Assembly (NCBI RefSeq): GCF_020386615.1 | Contig: NZ_CP077769.1 | Location: 6,063,501 to 6,127,500, forward strand | Source: Chitinophaga pendula | Lineage (GTDB): Bacteria > Bacteroidota > Bacteroidia > Chitinophagales > Chitinophagaceae | DNA: 64,000 nt | Direction of reading: 5' to 3' | Shown: positions 24,187-33,078 of the stretch, in pieces | How the letters are laid out: every line of letters begins with the position of its first letter | Position numbering within the stretch: the stretch's first letter is position 1 | Made by a program: the position numbers and the translations under genes | Notes under the pieces: model-generated | Databases searched by the model: none | Seen by the model: only the letters and a program-made list of their open reading frames with translations | What the model was told of the DNA's origin: nothing

Positions 24187-24489
24187 TTATTCTACTTTGT
24201 CAGGATATAGTGAAGGAGAGCGCTCCTCAACGTCTTCTTTGTCTTGCTCCCATATCCGTTCTGCCAGCGGCTGCTCTTGTGTGGCCTGCGGCTGAGGAGG
24301 TGTTTCTCTTTTAATATCCCTGTCTGGCACTTCATTGGGTGTTGGCGGAGGGGTAGCAGGATTAGGAGGAGGCGGAGTTTGAGGTTGCTCTCTGCCAGGA
24401 TGGGTGCCTGGTTCTTCCCTTTTAGGCTCTGATCTGTTGGGCTGTTCCAACGGAGGGACCTGCGGTCCTGGTTTTTCCTGATTCTTCAT
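24187..24489 (-). CDS. Proline-rich disordered protein
   Basis: A 100-residue protein dominated by Pro, Glu, Gln and Arg (for example PQTPPPPNPATPPPTPNEVP), with no hydrophobic core, signal or known motif. It is almost certainly intrinsically disordered. Its ATG has an AT-rich leader. It stands ahead of the DUF892 gene in the same direction, suggesting a stress-linked role. Low-complexity coding of this type can be spurious, but the frame is undisturbed, the start is plausible, and the partner gene is real. Confidence 0.6.
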   Translation of the reverse strand: MKNQEKPGPQVPPLEQPNRSEPKREEPGTHPGREQPQTPPPPNPATPPPTPNEVPDRDIKRETPPQPQATQEQPLAERIWEQDKEDVEERSPSLYPDKVE

Positions 24490-24940
24490 AACTCCAGATT
24501 TTTGATGTTAGGAAATACGAACAATTTATTTATCCTCATCCTGAACTTGTTATTAATCTGTACTTGCTATACTAGTCTGTATAAGCAGCCTTGTTCGTTG
24601 ATTCTATCTTGATTAGTAATTGATAACTATATTATTTAAAAATCAAAGTTCATTCCAATAACATCTCCCTCTTAGGAACAACCCGAAACACAAACATACC
24701 GTGTAGAAAAGCGTTTTCACTCTGTAGAAATTCTTTCCCTGAAAGGCTTACAACAGATCATACATTTGTCGCCATGACACTATTGCACGAAATCTCCCGC
24801 AGATGATGTAAATTCAACTATTATTTTCCTGTCAGAAATATAGATGTTGCAGCAGTATACGACAGGATCAGACTGCTGCGTTATTGTGGAAATAGACTTT
24901 AATTTTAACCAGACTTACAGAAATACCGGATTTAGATTTC
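24490..24940. other. 451-bp divergent region, stress operon / CHASE3 kinase
   Basis: AT-rich. It holds a TACATTTG -7 box at 24761-24768 and an 8-bp inverted repeat, GCAGCAGT with ACTGCTGC, at about 24849-24879. No gene is recognised. Confidence 0.5.
24761..24768 (+). promoter_or_regulatory. -7 box toward the CHASE3 kinase
   Basis: TACATTTG, exact TAnnTTTG, 172 bp ahead of the ATG. No good -33 element. Confidence 0.4.
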
Positions 24941-26383
24941 ATGCACATACCTGTACAAAAGAAGATCAGACTAGGCTTTTTCATTGCTTTCACCGTAGTT
25001 ATAACGGCATCGATATTCTCTTATCTTGTCACAAAGTACCTCCTTGACAATGCGAAACGTTTAAACCACACCATTGAAGTTTCGAAGCGGCTGGAAGTGA
25101 TCACGAAACAGCTAAAAGACGCAGAGGCCGCTATACGGGGATATAACCTCACAAAAGATTCGTCCTTTCTCAAACCCAGCATGGAAGAAAGGAGTAAAAA
25201 GATCGAGCAGGAATATCTGCTGCTACGAAAAGTTACCGCTGATAATCCACAGCAACAACAACACCTCGATACCCTAAACCGGCTGCTCACCGTGAAATAC
25301 CAGCAACTGATGATGGGCGAACAAAAAGATAGCCTCTTAGGCGCCCGTATATCCGTTAATGAAGGAGAACGTAGCATGGACCTGCTGGACAAGAAAGTGC
25401 AGGACATGATCCATATCGAAGAAGCACAACTACACGAAAACGCAGAACTCTTCAACTTCTTCAACGTATTATGGGTACCCATTATATTCGCCTCTTCCAT
25501 ACTGGCAATACTGATCGGTATCTACTCTTATGTCACGCTTACAAAAGAATTTCAGCTACAACTTCATATCGAAAAAAGATTAAAATCATTCCAGCGTGAT
25601 TTGCAGCAAAACATTGCATTGCTAAATAAGACCAATCAGGAATTGGAACAGTTCGCCTACGTCGCCTCTCACGACCTGCAGGAACCCTTACGTAAGATAT
25701 CCACCTTCAGCGACCGGTTGCAACTGAAATATAAAAACGACCTGCCACCGGATGCACAACAGATGTTAGATCGCATGGTCGCCGCAGTAGCACGCATGCG
25801 CGTCCTGATCAACGACCTCCTCGTGTTCTCCCGTGCCGGACGTATCACAATGGAAAGCATCTCTCCCGTTGACATGGATGCTTTGCTCCAGGATGTAATA
25901 AGCGATATTGAGATCAGCTTGCAGGAACATCATGTTACGATCAACTACCCATCGTCACTACCCACTATAGAAGGCAGCGCCACCTCCTTCCAGCAGCTGC
26001 TGATGAATATCCTTACCAACGCAATTAAATTTGCACATCCGGAAAGACCCCTGGAGATTACTATCACCTATCAGCTGATAAAAGGTAAAGATATCAGCAT
26101 CATCAAAGAAAACCTGGCAAATGACGACTTCTGCCGTATTTGCCTGGAAGACAACGGTATAGGTTTTGACCAGACCTATGCAGAACGCATATTCCTCCTT
26201 TTCCAACGCCTGCACGGCGTTAGTGAATACTCCGGTACAGGCATCGGCCTGGCCATCTGTAAGAAAATAGTAGAAAGCCATCATGGCTACATCATGGCGT
26301 ACGGATACCCCGACAAAGGCGCCACTTTTGTCATTATTCTGCCATTAAAGCAGCTTTCAAGTAGAGAACATCTACCCATATAA
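24941..26383 (+). CDS. CHASE3 sensor histidine kinase
   Basis: A 480-residue membrane kinase. TM1 (LGFFIAFTVVITASIFSYLV), a helical periplasmic CHASE3 domain (about 35-170, with EAAIRGYNLTKDSSFL), TM2 (VLWVPIIFASSILAILIGIYSY), then a coiled stretch, HisKA with the phospho-acceptor His in QFAYVASHDLQEPLRKI, and an HATPase with NILTNAIKFAHPER, DNGIGFD and GTGIGLAICKKIVE. It has no receiver domain; a REC-PAS kinase follows 75 bp downstream. CHASE3 domains are found in phytochrome- and stress-related kinases; the signal is unknown. Confidence 0.93.
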   Translation: MHIPVQKKIRLGFFIAFTVVITASIFSYLVTKYLLDNAKRLNHTIEVSKRLEVITKQLKDAEAAIRGYNLTKDSSFLKPSMEERSKKIEQEYLLLRKVTADNPQQQQHLDTLNRLLTVKYQQLMMGEQKDSLLGARISVNEGERSMDLLDKKVQDMIHIEEAQLHENAELFNFFNVLWVPIIFASSILAILIGIYSYVTLTKEFQLQLHIEKRLKSFQRDLQQNIALLNKTNQELEQFAYVASHDLQEPLRKISTFSDRLQLKYKNDLPPDAQQMLDRMVAAVARMRVLINDLLVFSRAGRITMESISPVDMDALLQDVISDIEISLQEHHVTINYPSSLPTIEGSATSFQQLLMNILTNAIKFAHPERPLEITITYQLIKGKDISIIKENLANDDFCRICLEDNGIGFDQTYAERIFLLFQRLHGVSEYSGTGIGLAICKKIVESHHGYIMAYGYPDKGATFVIILPLKQLSSREHLPI

Positions 26384-26413
26384 AATTAGCATCTTTCTTG
26401 CTGATAAAAGGGC

Positions 26414-26429
26414 TGGCTGCAAATTTGCG
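26414..26429 (+). promoter_or_regulatory. Sigma-54-like site ahead of the REC-PAS kinase
   Basis: TGGCTG-CAAAT-TTGCG: both invariant doublets (GG at -24, GC at -12) and TTGC are present; positions 5 and 6 deviate from the consensus. The ATG is 29 bp downstream. Confidence 0.35.
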
Positions 26430-26458
26430 GTAAATGCCCATTTATTATACACTACTAC

Positions 26459-27895
26459 ATGAAAGAAAATCCAGTTCAGATCTTAATGATCGATGACGAT
26501 GAAGATGATTTTTTCCTGGTTAGCTCGCTACTGGAAGATATTTCACCAGGACAATACAAAATGGACTGGGCTCCTACCTATGCATCCGGCCTGGAAGAGA
26601 TCAATAAAAAACGACATGGCATCTACCTGGTCGACTATCGGCTCGGCCCATACACCGGAATAGATATTCTCCACCATTTCCAACAACTGCAATTCAAAGC
26701 CCCGGTGATCATGCTCACCGGTAAAGGAGACTATGCAATCGATAAAGAAGCAATGCTTGCAGGTGCTTCCGACTACCTGGTGAAAGGGGAGATCAATGCC
26801 GATCAGCTCGAACGCTCCATTAGGTACGCCCTGGACGAATCCAATCACCTGCGCATCATCGAAGAAAGCGAAAGAAAATACTATGGTGTATTCGAAAAAT
26901 CACACGACCTGATATTCATGGCCGATTGCGATAAGAATATCATCGACGCCAACCCGGCGGCGCTACGCATCCTTAAATATTCAAAAGACGAAATCCTCCA
27001 GCTAAACCTGAGAAACCTTTTCTTCACCGAAGAACAAAGCACCCGGTTCATCGACGGCATCTGCGAAGAAGGAGGTATCGTCCAGGAAGAATTCGACCTG
27101 AAAAATAAAGAAGGCATAAAACTAAATGGCATCATCAATGCCGTAAAACTCGACGAAGAAGCCCAGATATTCCTTTGTGTAGTCCAGGACATAACAGAGA
27201 AAAAGAAGGAAGAACAGGAAAAACAACAACAGCAAAAGTTTGTTATCACCGGCCGTATTGCCCGCGTCATCGCACACGAAGTACGTAACCCGCTTACTAA
27301 CATATTGCTCGCCGTCAGCCAGTTCAAAACAGACCCTCCCAGCTTCGAAGATAGCCAGCTATACGTAGACATCATCGAACGCAACTGCACTCGCATCAAT
27401 CAGTTGATCACAGAAATGTTGCATTCCACCCGCATGGTAGAACTCAACATCGAACACAAAGGTATCAACGAACTGGTAGACAAAACGCTACTGCTGGCCA
27501 ACGACCGGATCCAACTGAATGAGATAAAGCTGATAAAAAACTATACAACACCGGATATCCGGATACCCGCCGATGAGGAAAAAGTATTGATCGCACTCCT
27601 GAATATTGTCATCAACGCCATTGAGGCAATGTCACCGGGAGAAGGCATACTGACCATCAATACTTCCATGAATCAGAACAAAGCCAAAGTAGAGATTACA
27701 GACAACGGAGCAGGAATACCGGAGGAAAACAAAAACAAACTATTCGATCCATTCTTTACCAGCAAACCCAAAGGATCAGGCCTGGGTCTTACCAGCACAC
27801 ACAATATCATTGTCAGCCATAAAGGCACTATACATGTGGAAAGTGAGGCCGGCAGCGGCACGACTTTCACTATTACATTACCCCTTAGTGAGTAG
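26459..27895 (+). CDS. REC-PAS hybrid histidine kinase
   Basis: A cytoplasmic 478-residue protein. An N-terminal receiver (Asp59 in IYLVDYRLGPYTG) is followed by a PAS domain (about 140-255, KYYGVFEKSHDLIFMADCDKNIIDANPAA), a short coiled coil, HisKA (RVIAHEVRNPLTN) and HATPase (IVINAIEAMSPGEG, DNGAGIPEENK, GSGLGLTSTHNI). The receiver-first order suggests it accepts phosphate from the CHASE3 kinase upstream and relays it. No membrane helix. A sigma-54-like site lies just upstream; the sigma-54 regulator at 28533 is a possible downstream partner. Confidence 0.93.
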   Translation: MKENPVQILMIDDDEDDFFLVSSLLEDISPGQYKMDWAPTYASGLEEINKKRHGIYLVDYRLGPYTGIDILHHFQQLQFKAPVIMLTGKGDYAIDKEAMLAGASDYLVKGEINADQLERSIRYALDESNHLRIIEESERKYYGVFEKSHDLIFMADCDKNIIDANPAALRILKYSKDEILQLNLRNLFFTEEQSTRFIDGICEEGGIVQEEFDLKNKEGIKLNGIINAVKLDEEAQIFLCVVQDITEKKKEEQEKQQQQKFVITGRIARVIAHEVRNPLTNILLAVSQFKTDPPSFEDSQLYVDIIERNCTRINQLITEMLHSTRMVELNIEHKGINELVDKTLLLANDRIQLNEIKLIKNYTTPDIRIPADEEKVLIALLNIVINAIEAMSPGEGILTINTSMNQNKAKVEITDNGAGIPEENKNKLFDPFFTSKPKGSGLGLTSTHNIIVSHKGTIHVESEAGSGTTFTITLPLSE

Positions 27896-27904
27896 TATAA
27901 TCCA

Positions 27905-27939
27905 TCATTTGCAGCTCAGGGCTCCTGAGCTGCAAATGA
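27905..27939. terminator. Perfect 16-bp stem between convergent genes
   Basis: TCATTTGCAGCTCAGG and its exact complement flank GCT. It lies 9 bp after the kinase stop and 3 bp from the convergent gene's stop codon, so it ends both transcripts or protects their 3' ends. There is no T run, so factor-dependent or 3'-end-protecting action is possible. Confidence 0.75.
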
Positions 27940-27942
27940 CCA

Positions 27943-28422
27943 TTAGTGTTTTAGTTTCTCATCACTATCCTTGATCGCTTCTTCAACAGAATGCGTCTCC
28001 CGCATTTTCACCTTCTTACGCGTATTATCCGCAAGTATCTTATAATACTTATGTAATACATCCAACTCCTCTTCTGAAAGATCTTCTACATCTATCAGCC
28101 GGTTACTTGCCTCCTGAGATGCAGCAATCAATTCATTCAACTTGAGCTGTACCGATTTCGATTCTTTATTCTGTGATTTCTGTATAACGAATACCATTAG
28201 AAATGTAATAATAGTAGTACCGGTATTAATCACCAATTGCCAGGTATCCGAGTACCCGAAAATAGGCCCCGAAACAGCCCAAACAACAATAATTCCTAAT
28301 GCAATAAAAAATGCCCAGGCACTCCCTGTCGCACAGATCACCTGAGAAGAAAATTTTTCAAAGAAGTTAATAGAGGTAGACTTACTACCAGCAGCTGGAA
28401 GAGGTTTCCTTTTAGTACTCAT
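27943..28422 (-). CDS. Low-affinity iron permease family membrane protein
   Basis: A 159-residue protein of the Fet4-like low-affinity iron permease superfamily. FEKFSSQVICATGSAWAFFIALGIIVVWAVSGPIFGYSDTWQLVINTGTTIITFLMVFVIQKSQNKE spans two or three helices and the family motif (S)WQLxINTxTT; it is followed by a cytoplasmic helical domain ending in KMRETHSVEEAIKDSDEKLKH. The start at 28422 (MSTKRKPLPAAG) is preferred to an earlier ATG. Bacterial relatives are half the size of yeast Fet4, and iron transport is unproven. It converges with the REC-PAS kinase. Confidence 0.82.
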   Translation of the reverse strand: MSTKRKPLPAAGSKSTSINFFEKFSSQVICATGSAWAFFIALGIIVVWAVSGPIFGYSDTWQLVINTGTTIITFLMVFVIQKSQNKESKSVQLKLNELIAASQEASNRLIDVEDLSEEELDVLHKYYKILADNTRKKVKMRETHSVEEAIKDSDEKLKH

Positions 28423-28470
28423 AATGCGGATTATTTCTATAAAAACATTTGCAAAACCTATACCACCGAA

Positions 28471-28502
28471 TAAAAAAAGCGCCATCCTGATGGATGGCGC
28501 TT
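28471..28502 (-). terminator. Terminator of the sigma-54 regulator at 28533
   Basis: AAGCGCCATC and its complement GATGGCGCTT pair around CTGATG; on the minus strand the stem is followed by seven T. Confidence 0.9.
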
Positions 28503-28532
28503 AAAAGATCATTGAAAATATTATAGTAGTTA

Positions 28533-29972
28533 TCAATAGTTGATATTGAGTAACCGCAGTTTGTTATATAATGTCTTACGGTCTATGTTCAGCAACTGTG
28601 CTGCTTTAGTTTTGTTATACTTCACTTCCTTCAGTACATTGATGATCTTATTATACTCTGCCTGTAAAGCCACTGTTTTGAGATCATTGTCATTCACAAG
28701 AGCAGCCAGTTCTCCGGCCGCCGGCTCGTCATCAAATGAATTACTTGCCGTCTCCTTCATTTCCAATGGCAATGTCGACATGGTAATATCTTCATGCTCC
28801 GGTGTCAGCAGACATGCCCTTCTGATCACATTTTTCAACTCACGGATATTGCCCGGCCAGGAATACCTACGGAAACAATCCCATACCTCTTTAGATACCT
28901 TACCACAATTCTTCTGCAACTCTTTCTCTACCTGATTTACAAATGCTTCTACAAACAGCGGTAGATCCTGTATACGTTCGCGTAATGGCGGAATGTAAAT
29001 GGTAAACTCATTGAAACGATGGAAAAGGTCTTCCCTGAAACGACCGCGTTGCACCGATTCGGAAAGCTTTTCATTCGAAGCCACAATAATACGCACATCT
29101 ACCGGTATCTCTTTCAGACTACCTACCCTGCGTATCACCTTTTCCTGTATCACACGCAGCAATGCGACTTGTATATCGTAAGAAAGATTCGCTACCTCAT
29201 CGAGGAACAATGTGCCACCCTGCGCTTGCTCAAAAGCCCCAATCTTTGTATTGATCGCACCCGTAAATGCTCCCTTTTCGTGTCCAAACAATTCACTGGC
29301 AGCCAATTCTTTCGACAAGCTACCGCAATCCAATGCCACAAAAGGCTGTGCATGACGCTTACTATGATGATGGATCAAATGTGCAACAGATTCCTTACCC
29401 GTACCCGTTTCTCCAAAGATGATCACACTATAATCCGTCGGAGCAACCAATTTTATTTGCCGGATCAGTTCCTTCGCACCCTCACTTTCCCCATATACAT
29501 ATTTCTTACCCTCAGGCATATCACTTCTTGCAGGCTTAGCATCCGAAGCACTACCGTTACTACTCACAGGCATTGACATCGGTCGCGTAGCTTCCCGCTC
29601 ACGCTCTTCATCCATATGCGCAAATGCCTTATGCACCAGGTTCAATATCTCATCCGGATACAATGGCTTGGACAAGTAGTCATATGCCCCATTCTTTACC
29701 ATTTCCACGGCAATACGAACATCAGTATATCCGGTAATAATAATGACGATCGTACGAGGATCTATCTGCCGGATATCCTGCAACAGCTGCGCACCGTCCG
29801 TATCTTTAAGGCGATAATCACACAGTACTAGCTCATAAGGTTTCTCCTTCATCATCTTAAGGGCAGCACTACCAGACATGGTAGCATCTACCTTAAAACC
29901 ATGCTTTCCCAAGAACTTGCTTAAGAGCGTACAAATGTTGATCTCATCATCTATGATTAATATATTCCTCAT
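28533..29972 (-). CDS. NtrC-type sigma-54-dependent response regulator
   Basis: A 479-residue activator: receiver with Asp52 (LVLCDYRLKDTDG) and Lys in YLSKPLYP; a linker of about 30 residues; AAA+ domain with Walker A FGETGTGKE, intact GAFTGA (HEKGAFTGAINTK) and Walker B GGTLFLDEVANL; and a C-terminal HTH (NKTKAAQLLNIDRKTLYNKLRLLNI). It activates sigma-54 promoters; candidate sites in this window include 32970-32985 and 26414-26429. It is 118 bp downstream of a single-domain receiver gene in the same orientation. It is not adjacent to a dedicated kinase, though two kinases lie at 24941-27895. Confidence 0.95.
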   Translation of the reverse strand: MRNILIIDDEINICTLLSKFLGKHGFKVDATMSGSAALKMMKEKPYELVLCDYRLKDTDGAQLLQDIRQIDPRTIVIIITGYTDVRIAVEMVKNGAYDYLSKPLYPDEILNLVHKAFAHMDEEREREATRPMSMPVSSNGSASDAKPARSDMPEGKKYVYGESEGAKELIRQIKLVAPTDYSVIIFGETGTGKESVAHLIHHHSKRHAQPFVALDCGSLSKELAASELFGHEKGAFTGAINTKIGAFEQAQGGTLFLDEVANLSYDIQVALLRVIQEKVIRRVGSLKEIPVDVRIIVASNEKLSESVQRGRFREDLFHRFNEFTIYIPPLRERIQDLPLFVEAFVNQVEKELQKNCGKVSKEVWDCFRRYSWPGNIRELKNVIRRACLLTPEHEDITMSTLPLEMKETASNSFDDEPAAGELAALVNDNDLKTVALQAEYNKIINVLKEVKYNKTKAAQLLNIDRKTLYNKLRLLNINY

Positions 29973-30090
29973 AATAGTTTACGTGTTATGGTGCAGCTAC
30001 TGTCTACCCTTTAAACGTTATTATTCCTGTGTATTAACTTATAACAAATACACACGGTATTGTTTTGAATAAAATTACGAAAATTCCTGG

Positions 30091-30459
30091 CTATGCACTT
30101 TTCATCGCAATCATTAGTTCATCTAAATTCTTGACACTGAAAGGCTTAGCCAAAAAATGAGTAGCGCCTGCACGCAATGCTTTCTGCTTCTCCAATCCAT
30201 TATCATATGCACTGATCGTAATAACAGGTAACGCCGGACAACTTTTTTTAATAATAGGCAATGCCTCCAGACCAGAGCCGTCAGGCAAATGAATATCCAG
30301 AAAAAGTAGGTCCGGTTGCTGATGATGTTGGAGGTATTGCAACCCTTCTTTCAAAGCATGTACATACTTTACATTATACCCATGCCTTACAAGACTCAAT
30401 TGCAACAGTCTACATATGTCAGGTTCATCGTCAATAATCAATATAAACGGTCCTTTCAT
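30091..30459 (-). CDS. Single-domain response regulator (REC only)
   Basis: A 122-residue receiver: acidic pair IIDDEPD, phospho-acceptor Asp55 in LLFLDIHLPDGSG, Thr/Ser in VITISAYD, and Lys in HFLAKPFSVKN. No output domain. It is 6 bp downstream of the glycosyltransferase gene, so the two are cotranscribed. Stand-alone receivers act as phosphate shuttles or protein-interaction switches; here it may modulate the glycosyltransferase or feed the sigma-54 regulator. Confidence 0.93.
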   Translation of the reverse strand: MKGPFILIIDDEPDICRLLQLSLVRHGYNVKYVHALKEGLQYLQHHQQPDLLFLDIHLPDGSGLEALPIIKKSCPALPVITISAYDNGLEKQKALRAGATHFLAKPFSVKNLDELMIAMKSA

Positions 30460-30465
30460 TACTAA

Positions 30466-32748
30466 TTAATTAATACTGGCTCTTACAGCTGGCTCCAAAC
30501 CTTTGGCTACGGTCGGAATAGGCTTGTATTTGCTCCATTGTTCCATCAATAATCTGGCCATAAGATAACAGACACTCGATTCTGCTCCCTGATTTTGGTT
30601 CACATTATGCTTCTCCAGACCGTCATAACAGCCAAAAGTAATAGGATTGTAGATCAACTGTTTCAAATGGTTGTTCCCTAAATACCAGCTGAAAGCTACC
30701 CGCATCCGCTCCAGGAAAGTATTATTACCAGTGGCCTCATAAAAAGTGTGCAATGTCATCATGGTATATGCCACCTCTATCGACTGCTCTCCACCGTCTT
30801 CTGCTACCACCGACTGCGCCTGATCTTTATGATGCCAGCTCCGGTTATTGATCACCTTCATATACTGATCCGTGAAGGTCTTATTACACAGGAAATCAAA
30901 ACTTTCCAGCGCCGTCTGCCGGTATACATCCCGCTTGGTCGTCATATAAGCCATCATCATTGCCTCCGGCAACACGGCGTTACCATAGGTCAGATAAGAT
31001 TCATACCATTTCCAGTTGCTGTCCTGCTCCTTCCGGTAAGCCGATAGCAGCGTCGCGGCCAATTCATCCAGGACATCCCTGGCCTGCTGACTGTTTCTAT
31101 ACTGCAGATAATAGTATAAGCCCTTGATAATAAAAGCCATCGCGCGAGGAGAACGTATCATACCAATCCACTCCCGGCAGGGTTGCAATATCGCGTAGGC
31201 CTGCTGTATTAACGCCTTCGGAAGGATCTTGTGCAACCGCAATACGTAACCCAATGCCCACATCGCCCGTCCATTCGCATCATCCAGGTTACACGTCTCA
31301 TTCATCTCTCCAAAACTACCATCTATATTCACGTAATTAAGGAATCGCCCATCTGGTTGCTGACAATACTCTATGAAATTGAGATACTTACGTGCTAACG
31401 CCAACGTGTAACTATTAGCGCTGATGGTCTCCGCATACATACAGATAGCAATCAACGCGCGGGAATTGTCGTCCAGCGTATAACCGGATGCCGGGTCTGG
31501 AACGTCATGTTTACAAAACTGTATCATACCGAATTCGTCCGTCAACCTGTCCACATGATCCAGATAAGCTGGCGGCAGACTCGGCATCGGCGCTGCTGCA
31601 TTATCCAGGATATCGCTGATTAGAGACATGTGCGAAATCGCTACGTTATCCCACAATGAACTACGCGTCTTTTCAATCGCATTACGGCTCATCTCCTCCC
31701 TTAACAAAGGATTGCCCAGCAATGCCACCGCATTCGCGGCCAGCTGCGCATGGTCGTTAAATCCGATAATACGACCGCAGGTGTCATCCAGCATCTCCTT
31801 CGCTTGGGTAAAACCGGTAGCTATAATAGGACAACCCGCACTCATCGCATAAACAAATGTTCCACTAACAGCCTGGTGAGGATCTATAGAAGTAAACAAA
31901 TAAAGATCCGTGACAGATAAGTAGTCCAGCAACGTCTCCAGGGAAAGATAGCTATTGACAAACCGTACATGCCGCTGCAGCCCCAATTCGGCTACCAAGG
32001 CTTCCAGCCGGTTACGATAAGCCTCTCCTTCCCTTGCCAGGATAGTCGGGTGCGTCTTACCCAGTATCAGGTATAAAGCATTAGGAAATTGCTTGGCAAT
32101 ATCTGCCATCGCACGTATCCCGGTTTCCAGGCCCTTATTCTCACTGATTAACCCAAACGTAGACAACACCAACCTCCCGTCCAGTCCATACTGCTCTTTC
32201 AGCTGCTGTCTGTCATCTATAACATGTGCATGGGTCCCGTGAGGAATGTGTATGATCTTATTCTCCGGCACCTTGTACACATCCACCAATATATTAGCAG
32301 AAGTCCTGGTCATCACCATCACTTTAGATGCCAGGGCACTGATAAGACTCACTACCTTCTGGCACTTCGGATCCGGATACGGCAACACCGTATGAAATCG
32401 CACTAAGAACGGCTTATTTAAGAGAGACAACATAGCTAACAGATTATAGCCGTATTCCCCTCCATATAGACCAAATTCATGTTCAAAACATACCAGGTCT
32501 ATCTGCTCATTCGCATTTACATCATGTGCCCAGGCAATACAACTATCTATATCAAATGGATTTAACGTACTGGTCACCAATGAAGTAAGCGAGTTACCAG
32601 GCTTTCCGTATTCAGACAAAGCACATATCTCGATTCTCAATTCCGACGAAAAAGATTTCTGCAGTGCATTTACCAGATCTTCTGCAAACGTCGCTATGCC
32701 ACACTGACGGGGCGGAAATGATGTAACAAAAAGCATGAATTTGTTCAT
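30466..32748 (-). CDS. GT4 glycosyltransferase fused to a C-terminal alpha/alpha domain
   Basis: A 760-residue two-part protein. Residues 1-385 are a GT-B glycosyltransferase of family 4: FVTSFPPRQCGIATFAEDLV at the start, LSTFGLISENKGLETGIRAM, and the nucleotide-sugar pocket around DLYLFTSIDPHQAVSGTFVYAMSAGCPIIATGF. Residues about 395-750 form a helical region with DDNSRALIAICMYAE, DANGRAMWALGYV and SYLTYGNAVLPEAMMMAYM, like six-hairpin (alpha/alpha barrel) glycosidase folds. The N-terminal pattern is that of mannosyltransferases, often seen in two-domain form in this phylum. It is the first gene of an operon with a receiver. A role in a cell-surface or reserve glycan under stress is inferred. 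Confidence 0.85.
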   Translation of the reverse strand: MNKFMLFVTSFPPRQCGIATFAEDLVNALQKSFSSELRIEICALSEYGKPGNSLTSLVTSTLNPFDIDSCIAWAHDVNANEQIDLVCFEHEFGLYGGEYGYNLLAMLSLLNKPFLVRFHTVLPYPDPKCQKVVSLISALASKVMVMTRTSANILVDVYKVPENKIIHIPHGTHAHVIDDRQQLKEQYGLDGRLVLSTFGLISENKGLETGIRAMADIAKQFPNALYLILGKTHPTILAREGEAYRNRLEALVAELGLQRHVRFVNSYLSLETLLDYLSVTDLYLFTSIDPHQAVSGTFVYAMSAGCPIIATGFTQAKEMLDDTCGRIIGFNDHAQLAANAVALLGNPLLREEMSRNAIEKTRSSLWDNVAISHMSLISDILDNAAAPMPSLPPAYLDHVDRLTDEFGMIQFCKHDVPDPASGYTLDDNSRALIAICMYAETISANSYTLALARKYLNFIEYCQQPDGRFLNYVNIDGSFGEMNETCNLDDANGRAMWALGYVLRLHKILPKALIQQAYAILQPCREWIGMIRSPRAMAFIIKGLYYYLQYRNSQQARDVLDELAATLLSAYRKEQDSNWKWYESYLTYGNAVLPEAMMMAYMTTKRDVYRQTALESFDFLCNKTFTDQYMKVINNRSWHHKDQAQSVVAEDGGEQSIEVAYTMMTLHTFYEATGNNTFLERMRVAFSWYLGNNHLKQLIYNPITFGCYDGLEKHNVNQNQGAESSVCYLMARLLMEQWSKYKPIPTVAKGLEPAVRASIN

Positions 32749-32969
32749 AGTCTAACCCTTTTTTATCGTTTTTCCGGAACATTAATGTTTCAAATATCAA
32801 TCCAACGAAGAATCCCAGGGAGTTAGAACAAGCCCGATAAAAACTGTGTACTTTTTTCTACAATCCAGCAAACCCCGATTCCCCACTTTGTTTGCAAATG
32901 AATAGCAATACTAAAACCCGCAAACCATACCTTCCTCGATCACTCGTCTATTCATCTGCCATCCCCCCA

Positions 32970-32985
32970 TGGCATAGTAATTGTC
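32970..32985 (+). promoter_or_regulatory. Sigma-54-like promoter of the candidate small RNA
   Basis: TGGCAT-AGTAA-TTGTC: TGGCAYR at -24 and TTG at -12 (next base T, not C). Transcription would begin near 32997. Confidence 0.4.
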
Positions 32986-32996
32986 AACTACTTAGT

Positions 32997-33078
32997 ACAC
33001 TATTACCGAATCTTCATCTTTTTTATCATAGCTGTTGTTTTAGTTACGGCTGTTCTGCCCTGCAGAACAGCTTTTTTT
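32997..33078 (+). ncRNA. Candidate sigma-54-dependent small RNA of about 80 nt
   Basis: Bounded by the sigma-54-like site at 32970-32985 and an intrinsic terminator at 33049-33078. The first 50 nt are unstructured and U-rich, as in many small RNAs that pair with targets; the 3' end is the terminator hairpin. No frame of useful size occurs within it. The ends are inferred. The alternative is read-through toward the small gene at 33191. Confidence 0.4.
33049..33078 (+). terminator. Orphan intrinsic terminator
   Basis: GCTGTTCTGC and GCAGAACAGC form a 10-bp stem around CCT, then seven T. The T run is on the plus strand only, and the gene upstream (the glycosyltransferase) is on the minus strand, so it must end a plus-strand RNA other than that gene. 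Confidence 0.85.

Noticed and set aside
14438..24489. Horizontal transfer of the stress island as a mobile element
   Set aside because: No integrase, transposase, direct repeats or tRNA boundary was seen, and base use looks like the flanks.
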